From an uncultured Duncaniella sp. (GTDB lineage: Bacteria; Bacteroidota; Bacteroidia; Bacteroidales; Muribaculaceae): DNA of 64,000 bases. The stretch is from contig CAJUGS010000001.1 of NCBI GenBank assembly GCA_910586305.1, positions 1 through 64,000 on the forward strand, given 5' to 3'. Positions 42,295 to 53,032 of the stretch are shown here, in pieces. The position numbers and the translations under genes are program-made. The number at the start of each line of letters is the position of its first letter. Position 1 is the stretch's first letter. The notes below the pieces were generated by a model. It did not search any database, was not told where the DNA came from, and saw nothing but the letters and a program-made list of their open reading frames with translations.

Positions 42295-43224
42295 TTATTG
42301 GAACAGAGCTGTCGAGAGGTATCTTTCGCCGGTGTCGGGGAGGAGGACCACTATATTCTTTCCGGCGTTTTCGGGGCGCGAGGCTATGGCTGTGGCAGCG
42401 TGGAGGGCTGCTCCCGAGGATATTCCCGCGAGTATTCCTTCGGTCCGTGCCAGCAGACGGGCTGCTCCGAAGGCTTCGTCGGTGGTGACGCGCACCACTT
42501 CGGTGACTACCGAGCTGTCGAATGTGGCCGGGATGAATCCGGCTCCGATGCCCTGGATGGCGTGTGGACCGGGTGTGCCACCGCTTATCACCGGGGAGTC
42601 GGCCGGTTCGACGGCCACTATTCCTACTCCGGGGATGCGTTCTCTGAGATAGCGTCCTATGCCGCTTATGGTGCCTCCGGTGCCCACTCCGGCCACGAAG
42701 AAGTCAATCCGGCCGTCCATGGCGTCGAAAACCTCGGGGGCTGTGACGTTGTAATGTACGGCGGGGTTGGCAGGATTGACGAACTGGCCGAGTATGACGG
42801 ATCCATCTATTGTGTCGCGGAGCCTTTCGGCTTCGGCTATGGCTCCCTTCATGCCCTGTTGACCGGGGGTGAGAACTATCTCCGCGCCGAGAGCGGCGAG
42901 AAGCTTGCGACGCTCAACGCTCATGGTCTCGGGCATTGTGAGTATCACTTTGTAGCCTCGTGTGGCCCCGACAAGTGCGAGGCCCACGCCTGTGTTGCCA
43001 CTCGTGGGCTCAATGATGGTGCCTCCGGGTGTGAGAAGTCCCTCTTTCTCGGCGGTCTCGATCATGTTGAGCGCCACGCGGTCTTTGACTGATCCGCCCG
43101 GATTGAATGATTCGACTTTGGCGAAAATCTGCCCGGCGCACGATGCTGCTCGGCCGTAGCGGCTGAGGCGTACTATGGGGGTGCGGCCCACGGTCTCTAA
43201 GATGGATTCAATGTATTCAGCCAT
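42295..43224 (-). CDS. cysK: cysteine synthase (O-acetylserine sulfhydrylase)
   Basis: 309 residues. PLP-dependent formation of cysteine from O-acetylserine and sulfide. PLP Lys sits in NPGGSVKDR (about 47), the substrate loop TSGNTG, and GVGTGGTISGIGRYL binds the PLP phosphate. It lies 20 nt downstream of metY on the same strand and closes the metH-metY-cysK group. Confidence 0.95.
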   Translation of the reverse strand: MAEYIESILETVGRTPIVRLSRYGRAASCAGQIFAKVESFNPGGSVKDRVALNMIETAEKEGLLTPGGTIIEPTSGNTGVGLALVGATRGYKVILTMPETMSVERRKLLAALGAEIVLTPGQQGMKGAIAEAERLRDTIDGSVILGQFVNPANPAVHYNVTAPEVFDAMDGRIDFFVAGVGTGGTISGIGRYLRERIPGVGIVAVEPADSPVISGGTPGPHAIQGIGAGFIPATFDSSVVTEVVRVTTDEAFGAARLLARTEGILAGISSGAALHAATAIASRPENAGKNIVVLLPDTGERYLSTALFQ

Positions 43225-43244
43225 GGTTTTTTACGGGGTCTGGT

Positions 43245-44534
43245 TCAGAGTTTGTCAAACGCCTGTGCGAGATCGTCGATGAGGTCGTCGATGTGCTCTG
43301 TGCCTATGCTGAGGCGTATTGTTGACGGTGTGATGTGCTGTTGTTGCTGCTCTTCGGGCGTGAGCTGCGAGTGGGTTGTCGTGGCGGGATGTATGACGAG
43401 GCTTTTCACGTCGGCCACGTTGGCAAGGAGTGAAAATATTTTGAGCGAGTCGATGAATTTCCATGCCGCATCGCGTCCGCCTTTGATCTCGAACGTGAAT
43501 ATGCTGCCTCCGCCCTGGGGGAAGTATTTGTTGTAGAGCTGATGGTCGGGGTGCTCGGGGAGCGAAGGATGGTTTACCTTGTCCACTTTGGGGTGGGCGG
43601 CGAGGAATCTGACCACTTTTAGAGCGTTCTCGACATGGCGCTCTACTCTGAGCGACAGGGTCTCTACTCCCTGGAGGATGATGAATGCGTTGAATGGCGA
43701 GATGGCACCGCCTGTGTCGCGCAGGAGCACGGCGCGTATGCGTGTGACAAACGGAGCCTCGGGAGCGGCGTCGGCAAAGACTGCCCCATGGTAGCTCGGA
43801 TCGGGCTGGGCTATGGTGGGGAATTTGTCAGCATTGGCTTTCCAGTCGAATGTGCCTCCGTCGACTATTATGCCTCCCAGGCTTGTGCCGTGGCCTCCGA
43901 GGAACTTTGTGGCCGAGTGTACCACGATGTCGGCCCCGTGTTCCAGCGGTCGCATGAGATACGGTGTGGCAAAGGTGTTGTCGATGATGAGGGGGAGGTG
44001 GTGGCGGTGGGCTATCTCGGCGAGACGGTCGAGGTCGGTGACATCTGAGTTGGGGTTGCCGAATGTCTCGGCGAATATTGCCTTGGTCTCGGGGCGGATG
44101 GCCGCTTCCACGGCCTCAAGGTCGCGGATGTTCACGAATGTCGATTCTATGCCTCTCGGCTCGAATGTGTGGGCTATGAGGTTGTATGACCCTCCGTAGA
44201 TATTGTCGGCTGCGAGGATGTGGTCGCCGCAGCGGAGAAGGTTTTCCAGCGCATAGCTGACAGCCGCGGCACCGCTTGCGACAGCGAGGGCGGCCTTGCC
44301 CCCTTCGAGGGCGGCCACTCTCTCTTCGAGCACACCCTGTGTGGGGTTGGTGAGTCGGCCGTAGATATTTCCTGCATCCTTGAGCGAGAAACGATCGTCG
44401 GCATGGCGGCAGTTGTGGAACACATAGGATGTTGTCTGGTAGATGGGTACCGCTCTTGCATCGGTTACGGGGTCGGGTTTTTCCTGTCCGACATGGAGCT
44501 GGAGAGTCTCGAAATGTAGTTTTTTATATGTCAT
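43245..44534 (-). CDS. metY: O-acetylhomoserine sulfhydrylase (direct sulfhydrylation)
   Basis: 429 residues of the Cys/Met-metabolism PLP family. The length and the sequence ([40 protein letters not shown]) point to MetY, which makes homocysteine directly from O-acetylhomoserine and sulfide, rather than MetB/MetC. The PLP lysine is in [12 protein letters not shown]. It provides homocysteine to MetH, encoded directly upstream. A TAATTTTG box at 44557-44564 (minus strand) gives it its own promoter. Confidence 0.92.
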   Translation of the reverse strand: MTYKKLHFETLQLHVGQEKPDPVTDARAVPIYQTTSYVFHNCRHADDRFSLKDAGNIYGRLTNPTQGVLEERVAALEGGKAALAVASGAAAVSYALENLLRCGDHILAADNIYGGSYNLIAHTFEPRGIESTFVNIRDLEAVEAAIRPETKAIFAETFGNPNSDVTDLDRLAEIAHRHHLPLIIDNTFATPYLMRPLEHGADIVVHSATKFLGGHGTSLGGIIVDGGTFDWKANADKFPTIAQPDPSYHGAVFADAAPEAPFVTRIRAVLLRDTGGAISPFNAFIILQGVETLSLRVERHVENALKVVRFLAAHPKVDKVNHPSLPEHPDHQLYNKYFPQGGGSIFTFEIKGGRDAAWKFIDSLKIFSLLANVADVKSLVIHPATTTHSQLTPEEQQQQHITPSTIRLSIGTEHIDDLIDDLAQAFDKL

Positions 44535-44556
44535 GATATGTGGTTTTATATGGATG

Positions 44557-44564
44557 CAAAATTA
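44557..44564 (-). promoter_or_regulatory. metY -7 box
   Basis: Minus-strand TAATTTTG, 22 nt before the metY ATG, in the gap after metH. Confidence 0.5.
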
Positions 44565-44591
44565 TAAAATGTTTGAAAACAACTCTAAAAT

Positions 44592-47500
44592 TTAACAAAC
44601 AGTAACATATTTTCCGAGAATCCCGTTCATTTCTTCGGGCGTGAAGCCACGGGCGGCTGCATAGGCTGTGAGTTGGTCGTCGGCGATATCGCCCACTGTG
44701 AAGTAGCGGGCTGAGGGTGAGGAGAGATAGAGTCCGCTGACACTTGCCGACGGGTGCATAGCGCCGGAAGAGGTGACGGCGATGCCTATCTCTGACATAT
44801 CGAGCAGCTTGTCTATCACAAGGTTGAGGGTCTGGTCGGGGAGTATAGGATAGCCCACGGCCGGACGTAGGCCTTGGCCTCCCGCCTCGTTGCGGTGGAG
44901 CCACTCGGAGGCTGCTTCGGCCAGGCGGTGGGAGACTGTCTGGCGCAGGAGCCGGATGTATGGGTCGGGGTCGTTGCCGAGGTCTTCTTCGACGGTCACG
45001 GCGAACACACCTATCACCTCTCCGTTTTTATCCACAAAGTCGGCGGGGCTGGGGCAGGTGCCGTCGTCGCCAGGCGATTGTTTGCGTAGGGTGGGCAGCC
45101 TTAGTCCGTCGGCAAATACGATATCCTCGTTGTCTCCATATGCGAGTGTGAAGCGTGTGACAGCCCTTATTTTCCACGGTGTGGTGTGGAGCATTGAGAG
45201 AGCGTCGGTTGCGAGGCGCATGGCCTCCCGTGCCTTGTCGGTGGCTCCGTTTTCGGCAATCCAGGCCTCGCGGCATGACTGACAGGAGTGGACGGATGCT
45301 GCCGAGGCAAGCGAGGCCGGGAGCTTCCAGGCCGCCATGAAGGCTCTCCAGTTGATGAGAGGTATGAGGTCGCCGACCGGTATCTCCATTGTCTTGCGGT
45401 CGTGCTCGTCAAAGAGTCCGCATCCCGAGATTTCGGGCTTAGCCGCCAGTCGGCGCGCCTCGGCAAGGGTGAGCAGCGAGGCGCGTTCCATCCTTGTCTG
45501 CTCTCGGCGTCGCAGCTCAGCGGCCTCTTCCTTAAGCTCGGCTATGTAGGCCTGGCGGGTTGAGGGGTCGAGAATGCGGGCGGCAAGGAGGGGGTTGCGC
45601 GAGGCATCGGGCACGTGTATCACCGGACCCGGGTATCTGGGGTCGATTTTCAGTGCCGTGTGCAGGCGCGATGTGGTGGCTCCTCCCACCATTATGGGTA
45701 TTTCAAGGCCGGCACGCGCCATCTCCTCTGCCACACGTGCCATCTCTTCGAGCGACGGGGTGATGAGGCCCGAGAGGCACACTATGTCGGGCTTCTCGCG
45801 CAGTGCTGTCTCGACTATTGTCTCGGCAGGCACCATCACTCCGAGGTCTATAACCTCGTAGCCGTTGCACGACAGCACGATTGACACTATGTTTTTACCG
45901 ATGTCGTGGACGTCGCCCTTCACGGTGGCAAAGATAATCTTTCCGGCCTTTTTCGCGTCTGAGGCGTTGCCGGTGGCGAGACGGTCTATCTCGGGCTGTA
46001 GGATTGCCACGGCGGCCTTCATTGTGCGGGCGGTCTTGACCACCTGGGGCAGGAACATCTTTCCCTCTCCGAAGAGTGTGCCCACCCGGTTCATACCGTC
46101 CATGAGGGGGCCGTCGATGATTTTCACCGGCGGCATACCGGCGGCAAGAAGCTCGGCGAGGTCGTCGGCGAGAAATGCGGTGGTACCGTGGATGAGGGCG
46201 TGGCGCAGACGGTCGTCCACCGGCAGTGAACGCCACTCCTCGGTCTTGGAAGAGGATGTGGCCGACGTGGCCGACGCGGTATTGGCCGCAGCCGATTCGC
46301 GGGCATATTCCGCCAGTTTTTCGGGAGCCTCGGGCGAGCGGGCGAGCACCACGTCCTCCAGCAGCTCGCGGAGTTTTGGCTCGATGTCCTCGTAGGTGAC
46401 CCTTGAGGATGGATTTATGATGGCCATATCCATTCCTTCGGCTATGGCATGGTAGAGAAACACGGCGTGCATGGCCTCGCGCAGCGGCGTGTTGCCTCTG
46501 AACGAGAACGAGAGGTTGCTGAGTCCGCCGCTTACCTTGGCTCCGGGCAGGTTGCGCTTGATCCATCCCGTGGCCCGGATGAAGTCGAGAGCATAGCGGT
46601 CGTGCTCCTCCAGACCCGTGGCGATTGCCAGAACGTTGGGGTCGAATATGATGTCCTGTGGCGGAAATCCCGCTTGGGTGGTGAGCAGGCTGTAGGCCCT
46701 GCTGCATATCTCCGTCTTGCGCTCGTAGACATCGGCCTGTCCTTTCTCGTCGAACGCCATCACCACCATGGCGGCTCCATGGCGGCGTATGGCCCGCGCC
46801 CGGCGCAGAAATTCTTCCTCGCCTTCCTTGAGGGATATGGAGTTGACGATGCACTTGCCTTGCACGCACTTTAGCGCGCTTTCAATCACTTCCCATTTGG
46901 AGGAGTCGATCATCACGGGCACACGCGCTATTTCCGGCTCGGAGGCGAGAAGGTTGAGGAATCTCACCATTTCCGTTCGCGCGTCGAGCAGTCCGTCGTC
47001 CATGTTGATGTCTATCACCTGTGCCCCGTCCTCGACCTGGCGGCGGGCTATCTCGAGGGCCTCGTCGAGAGCTCCCTCGCATATGAGGCGGAGGAATTTT
47101 CGTGAGCCGGCCACGTTGCAGCGCTCTCCGATGCTCACGAAGTTGTTTTCTCGGCTCACCTCGAGCATCTCCAGTCCTGACAGGCGCATTTCGGGCGTGA
47201 TGCAGGGAATGATTCTTTCGGTGCAGGTGTCGGCCACCCGGCGCATGGCGGCTATATGCTCGGGCGTCGTGCCGCAGCATCCGCCGATGATGTTGACCAG
47301 CCCTTCGCCGGCCATTTCAGCCATGAGGCTTCCCATGGTCTCGGGAGTTTCGTTGTAGTGGCCCGAGGCATCGGGGAGTCCGGCATTGGGATGGCACGAT
47401 ACGCGCCACGGGCTGATGCGTGACAGTTCTCTCAGCCACGGGCGGATCTCTCGGGGGCCGAAAGAGCAGTTGATTCCTATGGAATACAGGGGTGCGTGGC

Positions 47501-48155
47501 TTATGGAGGCCACGAATGCCTCGAGTGTCTGTCCGGAAAATGTACGTCCGTCTTTGCCGGCAATGGTCACCGACACCATCAGAGGCAGTGTGTGTCCTGT
47601 CTCCCCGGCCACGTCGGCGGTGGCGTCGAGGGCGGCCTTCAGATTGAGGGTGTCGAACACTGTCTCTAACAGCAGAAGGTCTACCCCTCCCCTGTCGAGA
47701 GCCTTGATCTGTTCGCGGTAGGCGTCGCGGAGTTCGTCGTAGGTCACCGCTCTGGCTCCGGGGTCGGCCATGTCGGCACTCATCGAGGCGGTCTTGTTGG
47801 TGGGACCGATAGAGCCGGCCACTCTGACGGTGCGTCGGGGGCTGAAACTGTCGGCCACCCGGCGGGCTATCTTCGCACTCTCGAGGTTCATCTCGCCGAC
47901 GAGGTGGGCCATGCCGTAGTCCGACATGGATATTGCGTTGGCATTGAATGTGTTTGTGGATATGATGTCGGCCCCGGCCTCGGCATACTGCCGTGATATC
48001 TCCTCAATCACGTCGGGACGGGTGATTGACAGCAGGTCGTTGTTGCCGCGCAGGGCTGTGGGGAATCCGGCAAACCTATTGCCGCAGAAGTCACTTTCAG
48101 TCAGGTTGTAGCGCTGGATCATAGTGCCCATCGCGCCGTCAAGTACGAGAATCAT
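44592..48155 (-). CDS. metH: cobalamin-dependent methionine synthase
   Basis: 1187 residues, close to the full MetH length. Methylates homocysteine using methyl-tetrahydrofolate through methylcobalamin. Domains in order: homocysteine-binding barrel (1-310; zinc Cys in INCSFGP and [11 protein letters not shown]), pterin domain (about 320-600; [16 protein letters not shown]), cobalamin domain (about 640-890; the His of DVHDIGKN ligates cobalt), activation domain (about 910-1187). The Thr/Ser/Ala insertion near 625 ([19 protein letters not shown]) is an extended linker. Followed by metY and cysK. Confidence 0.96.
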   Translation of the reverse strand: MILVLDGAMGTMIQRYNLTESDFCGNRFAGFPTALRGNNDLLSITRPDVIEEISRQYAEAGADIISTNTFNANAISMSDYGMAHLVGEMNLESAKIARRVADSFSPRRTVRVAGSIGPTNKTASMSADMADPGARAVTYDELRDAYREQIKALDRGGVDLLLLETVFDTLNLKAALDATADVAGETGHTLPLMVSVTIAGKDGRTFSGQTLEAFVASISHAPLYSIGINCSFGPREIRPWLRELSRISPWRVSCHPNAGLPDASGHYNETPETMGSLMAEMAGEGLVNIIGGCCGTTPEHIAAMRRVADTCTERIIPCITPEMRLSGLEMLEVSRENNFVSIGERCNVAGSRKFLRLICEGALDEALEIARRQVEDGAQVIDINMDDGLLDARTEMVRFLNLLASEPEIARVPVMIDSSKWEVIESALKCVQGKCIVNSISLKEGEEEFLRRARAIRRHGAAMVVMAFDEKGQADVYERKTEICSRAYSLLTTQAGFPPQDIIFDPNVLAIATGLEEHDRYALDFIRATGWIKRNLPGAKVSGGLSNLSFSFRGNTPLREAMHAVFLYHAIAEGMDMAIINPSSRVTYEDIEPKLRELLEDVVLARSPEAPEKLAEYARESAAANTASATSATSSSKTEEWRSLPVDDRLRHALIHGTTAFLADDLAELLAAGMPPVKIIDGPLMDGMNRVGTLFGEGKMFLPQVVKTARTMKAAVAILQPEIDRLATGNASDAKKAGKIIFATVKGDVHDIGKNIVSIVLSCNGYEVIDLGVMVPAETIVETALREKPDIVCLSGLITPSLEEMARVAEEMARAGLEIPIMVGGATTSRLHTALKIDPRYPGPVIHVPDASRNPLLAARILDPSTRQAYIAELKEEAAELRRREQTRMERASLLTLAEARRLAAKPEISGCGLFDEHDRKTMEIPVGDLIPLINWRAFMAAWKLPASLASAASVHSCQSCREAWIAENGATDKAREAMRLATDALSMLHTTPWKIRAVTRFTLAYGDNEDIVFADGLRLPTLRKQSPGDDGTCPSPADFVDKNGEVIGVFAVTVEEDLGNDPDPYIRLLRQTVSHRLAEAASEWLHRNEAGGQGLRPAVGYPILPDQTLNLVIDKLLDMSEIGIAVTSSGAMHPSASVSGLYLSSPSARYFTVGDIADDQLTAYAAARGFTPEEMNGILGKYVTVC

Positions 48156-48245
48156 AGAGTGCGAAATTGTGTGTGTCGGAAACTGTGGGTCCGGGCGCGC
48201 ATATAAGCACGTCCGGACCTGTTTGAATGTGAGAGAGGGGTCTTT

Positions 48246-49037
48246 TTATTCCGGGCGCTTGAAGCCGTCCTTTTTGGCGCGCTCGCTCATGCGCTTGATG
48301 CGGTCCTTTGTCTCGGGGTGAGAGGAGAACATCTTGTTGATGTAGCTTGACTTTGCGCCTGCGCTTTCCTCCATATTGAGGAATTTCTCAAAGGCCATCA
48401 CCATGCCCCAGGGATTGCGTCCGTTGGCCACGAGGAAGTCATAGCCGCAGTCGTCGGCCTCTTTCTCCTGCTTCTGGCTGAACTTTGCTCCGACAAGGCT
48501 CTGTGAAAGGTCGCCCAGCTGTGAGTCTGTGAGCACTGCGAGCTTTCCGCTGGCTGCGCCGATGGCATCTTTTGCAGCACCGGTGAGAAGTTCCTGCTTG
48601 AAGGCCTTTTTGGAGTGGTGCTTGGCCACGTGTCCTATCTCATGTCCGATGATTCCGAGCAGCTCGTCGTCGGTCATGATGTCCATGAGTGACGAGAACA
48701 CGCGCACACTTCCGTCGGGACAGGCGAAGGCGTTGACATCGATCACGTCGTATACCTTGAAATTCAAGGGTATTCCGTCGGCGTCGTTCATACCTTCGGT
48801 GAGCTTCTTGAGACGGATTGTGTATGGATTGTCATCGGCAGGAACGGGGTTGTGCTTGTCCATCCATTCCACTGATTCTTTCACGTATGCAGCCATGTCG
48901 GCATCGCTGATGGTGAGAGCCTGGAAAGTCTTTGTGGCAGCGCCTGCGGCTTTCTTGAGATTGAACTGCGCGGATGCGGGCATACCCACGGCCAGCATCA
49001 TTGCGCAAGAGATAAATGTAAGAATTGATTTCTTCAT
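48246..49037 (-). CDS. M48 family metallopeptidase, exported
   Basis: 263 residues with a signal peptide (about 23 residues, ending ASA). The zinc site is HEIGH (His132, Glu133, His136), with a third ligand expected at Glu in KEADDCGYDF (about 193). M48/LoiP-like periplasmic proteases degrade misfolded envelope proteins. It lacks the lipobox of the E. coli LoiP/YcaL type. Own promoter about 105 nt upstream. Confidence 0.88.
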   Translation of the reverse strand: MKKSILTFISCAMMLAVGMPASAQFNLKKAAGAATKTFQALTISDADMAAYVKESVEWMDKHNPVPADDNPYTIRLKKLTEGMNDADGIPLNFKVYDVIDVNAFACPDGSVRVFSSLMDIMTDDELLGIIGHEIGHVAKHHSKKAFKQELLTGAAKDAIGAASGKLAVLTDSQLGDLSQSLVGAKFSQKQEKEADDCGYDFLVANGRNPWGMVMAFEKFLNMEESAGAKSSYINKMFSSHPETKDRIKRMSERAKKDGFKRPE

Positions 49038-49141
49038 TTTTGTGATACTTGGTTAGATGTGCTTTATGTAGAACTATTAACTGTGTGTCGGAGCTTATCG
49101 ATATATTGTGTGTAGGGGAGAAGAGCGGACCGGTTGTAGCG

Positions 49142-49172
49142 CAAAGATAGTCAATTCGTGTGATATGACAAA
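49142..49172 (-). promoter_or_regulatory. promoter of the M48 peptidase gene
   Basis: Minus strand TTTG (49169-49172), 19 nt, TATCTTTG (49142-49149): exact consensus. Confidence 0.8.
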
Positions 49173-49438
49173 AAACTTTAAAAGTTATGGCGTTTTGTCC
49201 TTGACAAACTGTCGTTGGATGTCGATAATGTTGCATATGCTTGCGGTTGTTTGCGTATGTTTGCGGGTGGGGTCAGTGCTGTAAAAATAGTGTTTGTCCT
49301 TTTGCTACGTAAAGCTGGAAAAAAATAACAAGATGATGGCGATTGCGGGCATTTCTTCTATATTTTTCATGCTCTTGGCTTGATTTTGCCACACAATTTG
49401 TCAAAATTCAAGAAATTTGCAATTTTTCTTCAAAAATA

Positions 49439-49470
49439 TTTGGAAAAGTTTAAAATAGACCGTAATTTTG
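49439..49470 (+). promoter_or_regulatory. promoter of the secreted protein at 49543
   Basis: TTTG (49439-49442), 20 nt, TAATTTTG (49463-49470). ATG 72 nt downstream. Confidence 0.8.
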
Positions 49471-49542
49471 CCAAGTTCTCACAAAGAATCAGAAAATAGA
49501 AAAATAATAACACAATTCATTCATTAAACCCACAAGATTTAA

Positions 49543-50976
49543 ATGAAGAAATTTTACACCACATTAGTTCTGGCCGCTGCTGTTGCGTTCTCCGCTTCTG
49601 CAGCCGATTTCCAGTCTAAGCAGCTCGAGGGAAAGGAGCTGAAGCAAATCAGCAGTGAAATGTCAGTTTCCCGTCTTGAGGCCGGTGCCATAAAGATGGC
49701 TGCTCCCACCGCAATGAAGGTAAAACCTTCGAAGGTGCAGGATATCCTCGGATACTATATGATTACATATATAGATCTTTATCAGCAGGATGTGGATAAC
49801 GCTGTCGCTTCACTCATTTTTAGAGCTGGAGATAAAGAAAATGAGGTGAAAATCACCGGTTTCGGACCCGGAAACGATACAGGCTCACCTGTAATCGGTA
49901 CGTTTGACCCCAAAGATGCTTCCTTGTCAATCGAGTCCAATCAGTATCTTGTGAATACAGCCCAGGGAAGGGTTTATTGGCAGCACGTTATTGTTAATGC
50001 CGATGGTTCTCCTGTTCCCACCAATGAGCCTCTGGTGTGCTACTTCGACGACAATGGTAACCTTGAAGTGCCCGGCTACAATGGTTATGTGCAGGGTTGG
50101 TTCAATGGTTTCCTCGGCAGTCAGAATCTTCAGGGCTATGCAGCCGGTATGATTCGTTCGACCAAGCGTATAGAGGCTCCCCAAAGTGAGGGCTGGAGTG
50201 ACGCTGGCAACGCTACATTCTCCGACGGTTGGTTCCTTGCCGGTTTTGGTTGTGTAGGATGGGATACTCCCGTGCAGTTCCCTGCTCTTGACGTTAAAGT
50301 GCAGCGCAACAAGGAGAATCCCAATCTTTTCCGACTGATGAATCCTTACGCCGGTGTTAATGCAGTTATCAATGGTGACATACCTTCCACTTCCGAGAAT
50401 TATCTTGAGCTTAATGAGACTCTCGTCGATGGATGTATCGAGTTTGACATCACTGATCCTGCTTGTGTGCTTGTCACACCTCAGGTATACTCCGGTCTTG
50501 ACTGTCCTATCTGGGGTATGGCCCTTTACTACATGGGCAACGGTGCCGGTAACTATGCTCTTGTTGAGAATGAGTATACTCAGGATATGACAATCCAGGA
50601 ACGTGTAGACGTCTACAAGGAGATTATGCAGGAATCCGGTGAACCTCTGTCAACATTCGACAGCAATTCCAACACTGTGATTATCAGTGATGCAGAGTTC
50701 AATATGTCTGGCTATCCCGAATACGTTACTTGGAATGCGTTTGCCGATTTCCTTAAGGAGGCAGATCCTGACACCTTTGGTGGCATACCCTCTAAGATTG
50801 ACATGACCAGTGTCATCATGCTCCCCGATATCTCCGGTATCAACAACGTGATCATGGACAACACCAACTCCACACTCGAGTACTACAACCTCCAGGGTGT
50901 ACGTGTTGAGAATCCCTCTAACGGCATCTTCATCCGCCGTCAGGGCAACGATGTGCAGAAGGTTTTCGTTCGCTAA
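49543..50976 (+). CDS. secreted protein with C-terminal sorting-like tail
   Basis: 477 residues. Signal peptide ends near SASA (about 20). A beta-rich body contains a module from about 220 (GNATFSDGWF ... LDVKVQRNKENPNLFRLMNPYAG) like the duplicated one in the 31845 protein. The end EYYNLQGVRVENPSNGIFIR followed by RQGNDVQKVFVR corresponds to that protein's tail. Function unknown; probably surface exposed. Own promoter and terminator. Confidence 0.8.
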   Translation: MKKFYTTLVLAAAVAFSASAADFQSKQLEGKELKQISSEMSVSRLEAGAIKMAAPTAMKVKPSKVQDILGYYMITYIDLYQQDVDNAVASLIFRAGDKENEVKITGFGPGNDTGSPVIGTFDPKDASLSIESNQYLVNTAQGRVYWQHVIVNADGSPVPTNEPLVCYFDDNGNLEVPGYNGYVQGWFNGFLGSQNLQGYAAGMIRSTKRIEAPQSEGWSDAGNATFSDGWFLAGFGCVGWDTPVQFPALDVKVQRNKENPNLFRLMNPYAGVNAVINGDIPSTSENYLELNETLVDGCIEFDITDPACVLVTPQVYSGLDCPIWGMALYYMGNGAGNYALVENEYTQDMTIQERVDVYKEIMQESGEPLSTFDSNSNTVIISDAEFNMSGYPEYVTWNAFADFLKEADPDTFGGIPSKIDMTSVIMLPDISGINNVIMDNTNSTLEYYNLQGVRVENPSNGIFIRRQGNDVQKVFVR

Positions 50977-51000
50977 AAAACATTCAGCCATAACACTATA

Positions 51001-51036
51001 AAACGGGATGATCCTCAGGGGTCATCCCGTTTGCCT
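51001..51036 (+). terminator. terminator after the secreted protein
   Basis: AAACGGGATGA (51001-51011) and TCATCCCGTTT (51022-51032) form an 11-bp stem. Confidence 0.8.
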
Positions 51037-51091
51037 GTTTATAGGCTGGTGATAAAATTAACGTTCTTTTTTCATATTTGTCTTTGCTTTT

Positions 51092-51122
51092 TTTGTTTTT
51101 CGTCCAAATGGTTGTATCTTTG
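51092..51122 (+). promoter_or_regulatory. promoter of the phosphohexomutase gene
   Basis: TTTG (51092-51095), 19 nt, TATCTTTG (51115-51122): exact consensus. ATG 61 nt downstream. Confidence 0.85.
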
Positions 51123-51182
51123 CCTTTACGTGATTATGTAATCAATTCTAAACACTAACAATAACACTTACTTCTAACCATT

Positions 51183-52931
51183 ATGGAGAACGACCAGCTA
51201 CTGAAAGAAGTCACCGCCAAGGCCCAGCAATGGCTTGGCGACGAATATGATGCCGAGACCCGCGCCGAGGTGCAGCGGATGCTCGACGCCGAAGATAAGA
51301 CCGAGCTCATCGAGAGCTTCTACCGCCAGCTCGAATTTGGCACAGGCGGCCTTCGCGGCATCATGGGTGCCGGCACAAACCGTATGAATATCTACACCGT
51401 GGGTGCTGCCACTCAGGGACTTGCCAACTATCTCAAGGAGGCTTTCAAGGATCTTCCCGAGATCAGTGTGGCCGTGGGTCACGACGTTCGCAACAACTCG
51501 CGTAAGTTTGCCGAGACCGTTGCCGATATCTTCTCGGCAAACGGTATCAAGGTGTATCTGTTCGATAGCTTCCGCCCCACTCCGGAGCTTTCGTTCGCCA
51601 TCCGCCACTTTGGCTGCCAGAGCGGTGTCAATATCACTGCCTCGCACAACCCCAAGATCTACAACGGATACAAGGCCTACTGGGAAGACGGTGCCCAGAT
51701 CATCGCTCCCCACGATGTCAACATCATTGACCATGTGAACCGCATCAAGAGCGTGAATGAAATCAAGTTCGAGGGCGACAAATCCAAGATCCAGATTGTC
51801 GGTGCCGATGTCGACAAGGTATATCTCGAGGCCATCAAGGGTCTCTCGCTCAGCCCCGAGGCTATCGAGCGTCACAAGGATATGAAGATTGTCTACACCC
51901 CCATCCACGGCACAGGTGTGAAGCTCATCCCCGACTCTCTTACCAACTATGGTTTCCGCAACATCATCCATGTGCCCGAGCAGGATGTGCCCAGCGGAGA
52001 CTTCCCCACTGTTGAGTCTCCCAACCCCGAAAATCCGCCGGCCATGGCCATGGCTATCGCCAAAGCCAAGGAGGTGGGTGCCGACATCGTGATGGCTTCC
52101 GACCCTGATGCTGACCGCGTGGGCTGCGTGATACGCGACAACAACGGTGAGTATGTGCTCCTCAACGGCAACCAGATCGTGATGATTCTGCTCAACTATC
52201 TCATTGAGCGCAATCGCGAGCTCGGCCGCATCAAGGGCAACGAGTTTGCGGTGAAGACCATCGTGACCACCGAGACCATCAGGAGCATCTGCGAGGCCAA
52301 CAACGTCAAGATGTTTGACTGCTACACCGGCTTCAAGTGGATTGCGGCTGTGATCCGCGACAATGAGGATGTGCTTCGCTATCTGGGCGGCGGCGAGGAG
52401 AGCTATGGCTTCCTGGCCGAGACATTTGCCCGCGACAAGGATGCCGTGAGCGCCTGCTCGCTCCTCGCCGAGGCTTGCGCCTGGGCCATGGAGAAGGGTC
52501 AGGACTTCCAGGCCATGCTCGCCGATATCTATCTCAAGTATGGCTACAGCCACGAGGTGGGAGTGTCGGTGGTACGTCCCGGCAAGACCGGTGCCGAAGA
52601 GATCCAGGCCATGATGAAGAGCTTCCGCGAGAATCCTCCCAAGACTCTTGCCGGAAGTCCTGTGGAAATCATCAAGGACTACGACTCTCTCAATCTCACA
52701 CACACTGCCGACGGCAAGGTGGAGAAGCTCGATTTCCCCTGCACATCCAACGTGCTGCAGTATTTCACTGCCGACAATTCCAAGATTTCCATCCGTCCCT
52801 CAGGCACTGAGCCCAAGATCAAGTTCTACATGGAGGTGCGCATCCCCATGGGCAAGGTGGAGGACTACAATGCCTGCCAGACCGAGGCTCATGCCAAGAT
52901 CGAGGCTCTCAAGAAGGATCTCGGTATCTGA
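51183..52931 (+). CDS. phosphoglucomutase/phosphomannomutase
   Basis: 582 residues, an alpha-D-phosphohexomutase of the long type. The phosphoserine is Ser154 in TASHNP. The metal loop is DPDADR (Asp307, 309, 311), the sugar-binding loop GGEESYGF, and the phosphate-binding loop SIRPSGTEPKIKFY near the C-terminus. Interconverts hexose 1- and 6-phosphates for glycan and storage metabolism. Which hexose is preferred cannot be told from the sequence. Single gene, own promoter and terminator; strong codon bias. Confidence 0.93.
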   Translation: MENDQLLKEVTAKAQQWLGDEYDAETRAEVQRMLDAEDKTELIESFYRQLEFGTGGLRGIMGAGTNRMNIYTVGAATQGLANYLKEAFKDLPEISVAVGHDVRNNSRKFAETVADIFSANGIKVYLFDSFRPTPELSFAIRHFGCQSGVNITASHNPKIYNGYKAYWEDGAQIIAPHDVNIIDHVNRIKSVNEIKFEGDKSKIQIVGADVDKVYLEAIKGLSLSPEAIERHKDMKIVYTPIHGTGVKLIPDSLTNYGFRNIIHVPEQDVPSGDFPTVESPNPENPPAMAMAIAKAKEVGADIVMASDPDADRVGCVIRDNNGEYVLLNGNQIVMILLNYLIERNRELGRIKGNEFAVKTIVTTETIRSICEANNVKMFDCYTGFKWIAAVIRDNEDVLRYLGGGEESYGFLAETFARDKDAVSACSLLAEACAWAMEKGQDFQAMLADIYLKYGYSHEVGVSVVRPGKTGAEEIQAMMKSFRENPPKTLAGSPVEIIKDYDSLNLTHTADGKVEKLDFPCTSNVLQYFTADNSKISIRPSGTEPKIKFYMEVRIPMGKVEDYNACQTEAHAKIEALKKDLGI

Positions 52932-52967
52932 TATAGTCCGGATAGAATCTGAGACGATATAAATAAT

Positions 52968-53004
52968 GAAGGCCCTGTCAATCATTTCGATTGACAGGGC
53001 CTTC
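52968..53004 (+). terminator. intrinsic-type hairpin between the phosphohexomutase and ferritin genes
   Basis: A 16-bp perfect stem (52968-52983 with 52989-53004). It lacks a long T-run on either side, so it may act only as a transcript end-stabilising structure. Confidence 0.7.
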
Positions 53005-53032
53005 GCTGTTGTTTCGTCGGATATAGGCCGGT

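Larger units (their letters stand above)
49038..49542. other. intergenic region between the M48 gene and the secreted protein
   Basis: About 505 bp, divergent. It carries one exact promoter for each side. The rest is AT-rich with no gene. A cluster of TTGCGG/TTTGCG-like hexamers lies at 49230-49270 but with no regular period. Confidence 0.6.

Noticed and set aside
48180..48240. Riboswitch before metH
   Set aside because: The GC-rich hairpin near 48195-48220 is compatible with the metH leader, but no cobalamin or SAM riboswitch core could be recognised.
51198..52703. Long minus-strand frame opposite the phosphohexomutase
   Set aside because: High codon bias on the sense strand leaves few antisense stops. 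The protein has unlikely His/Gly/Leu-rich composition and no recognisable features.
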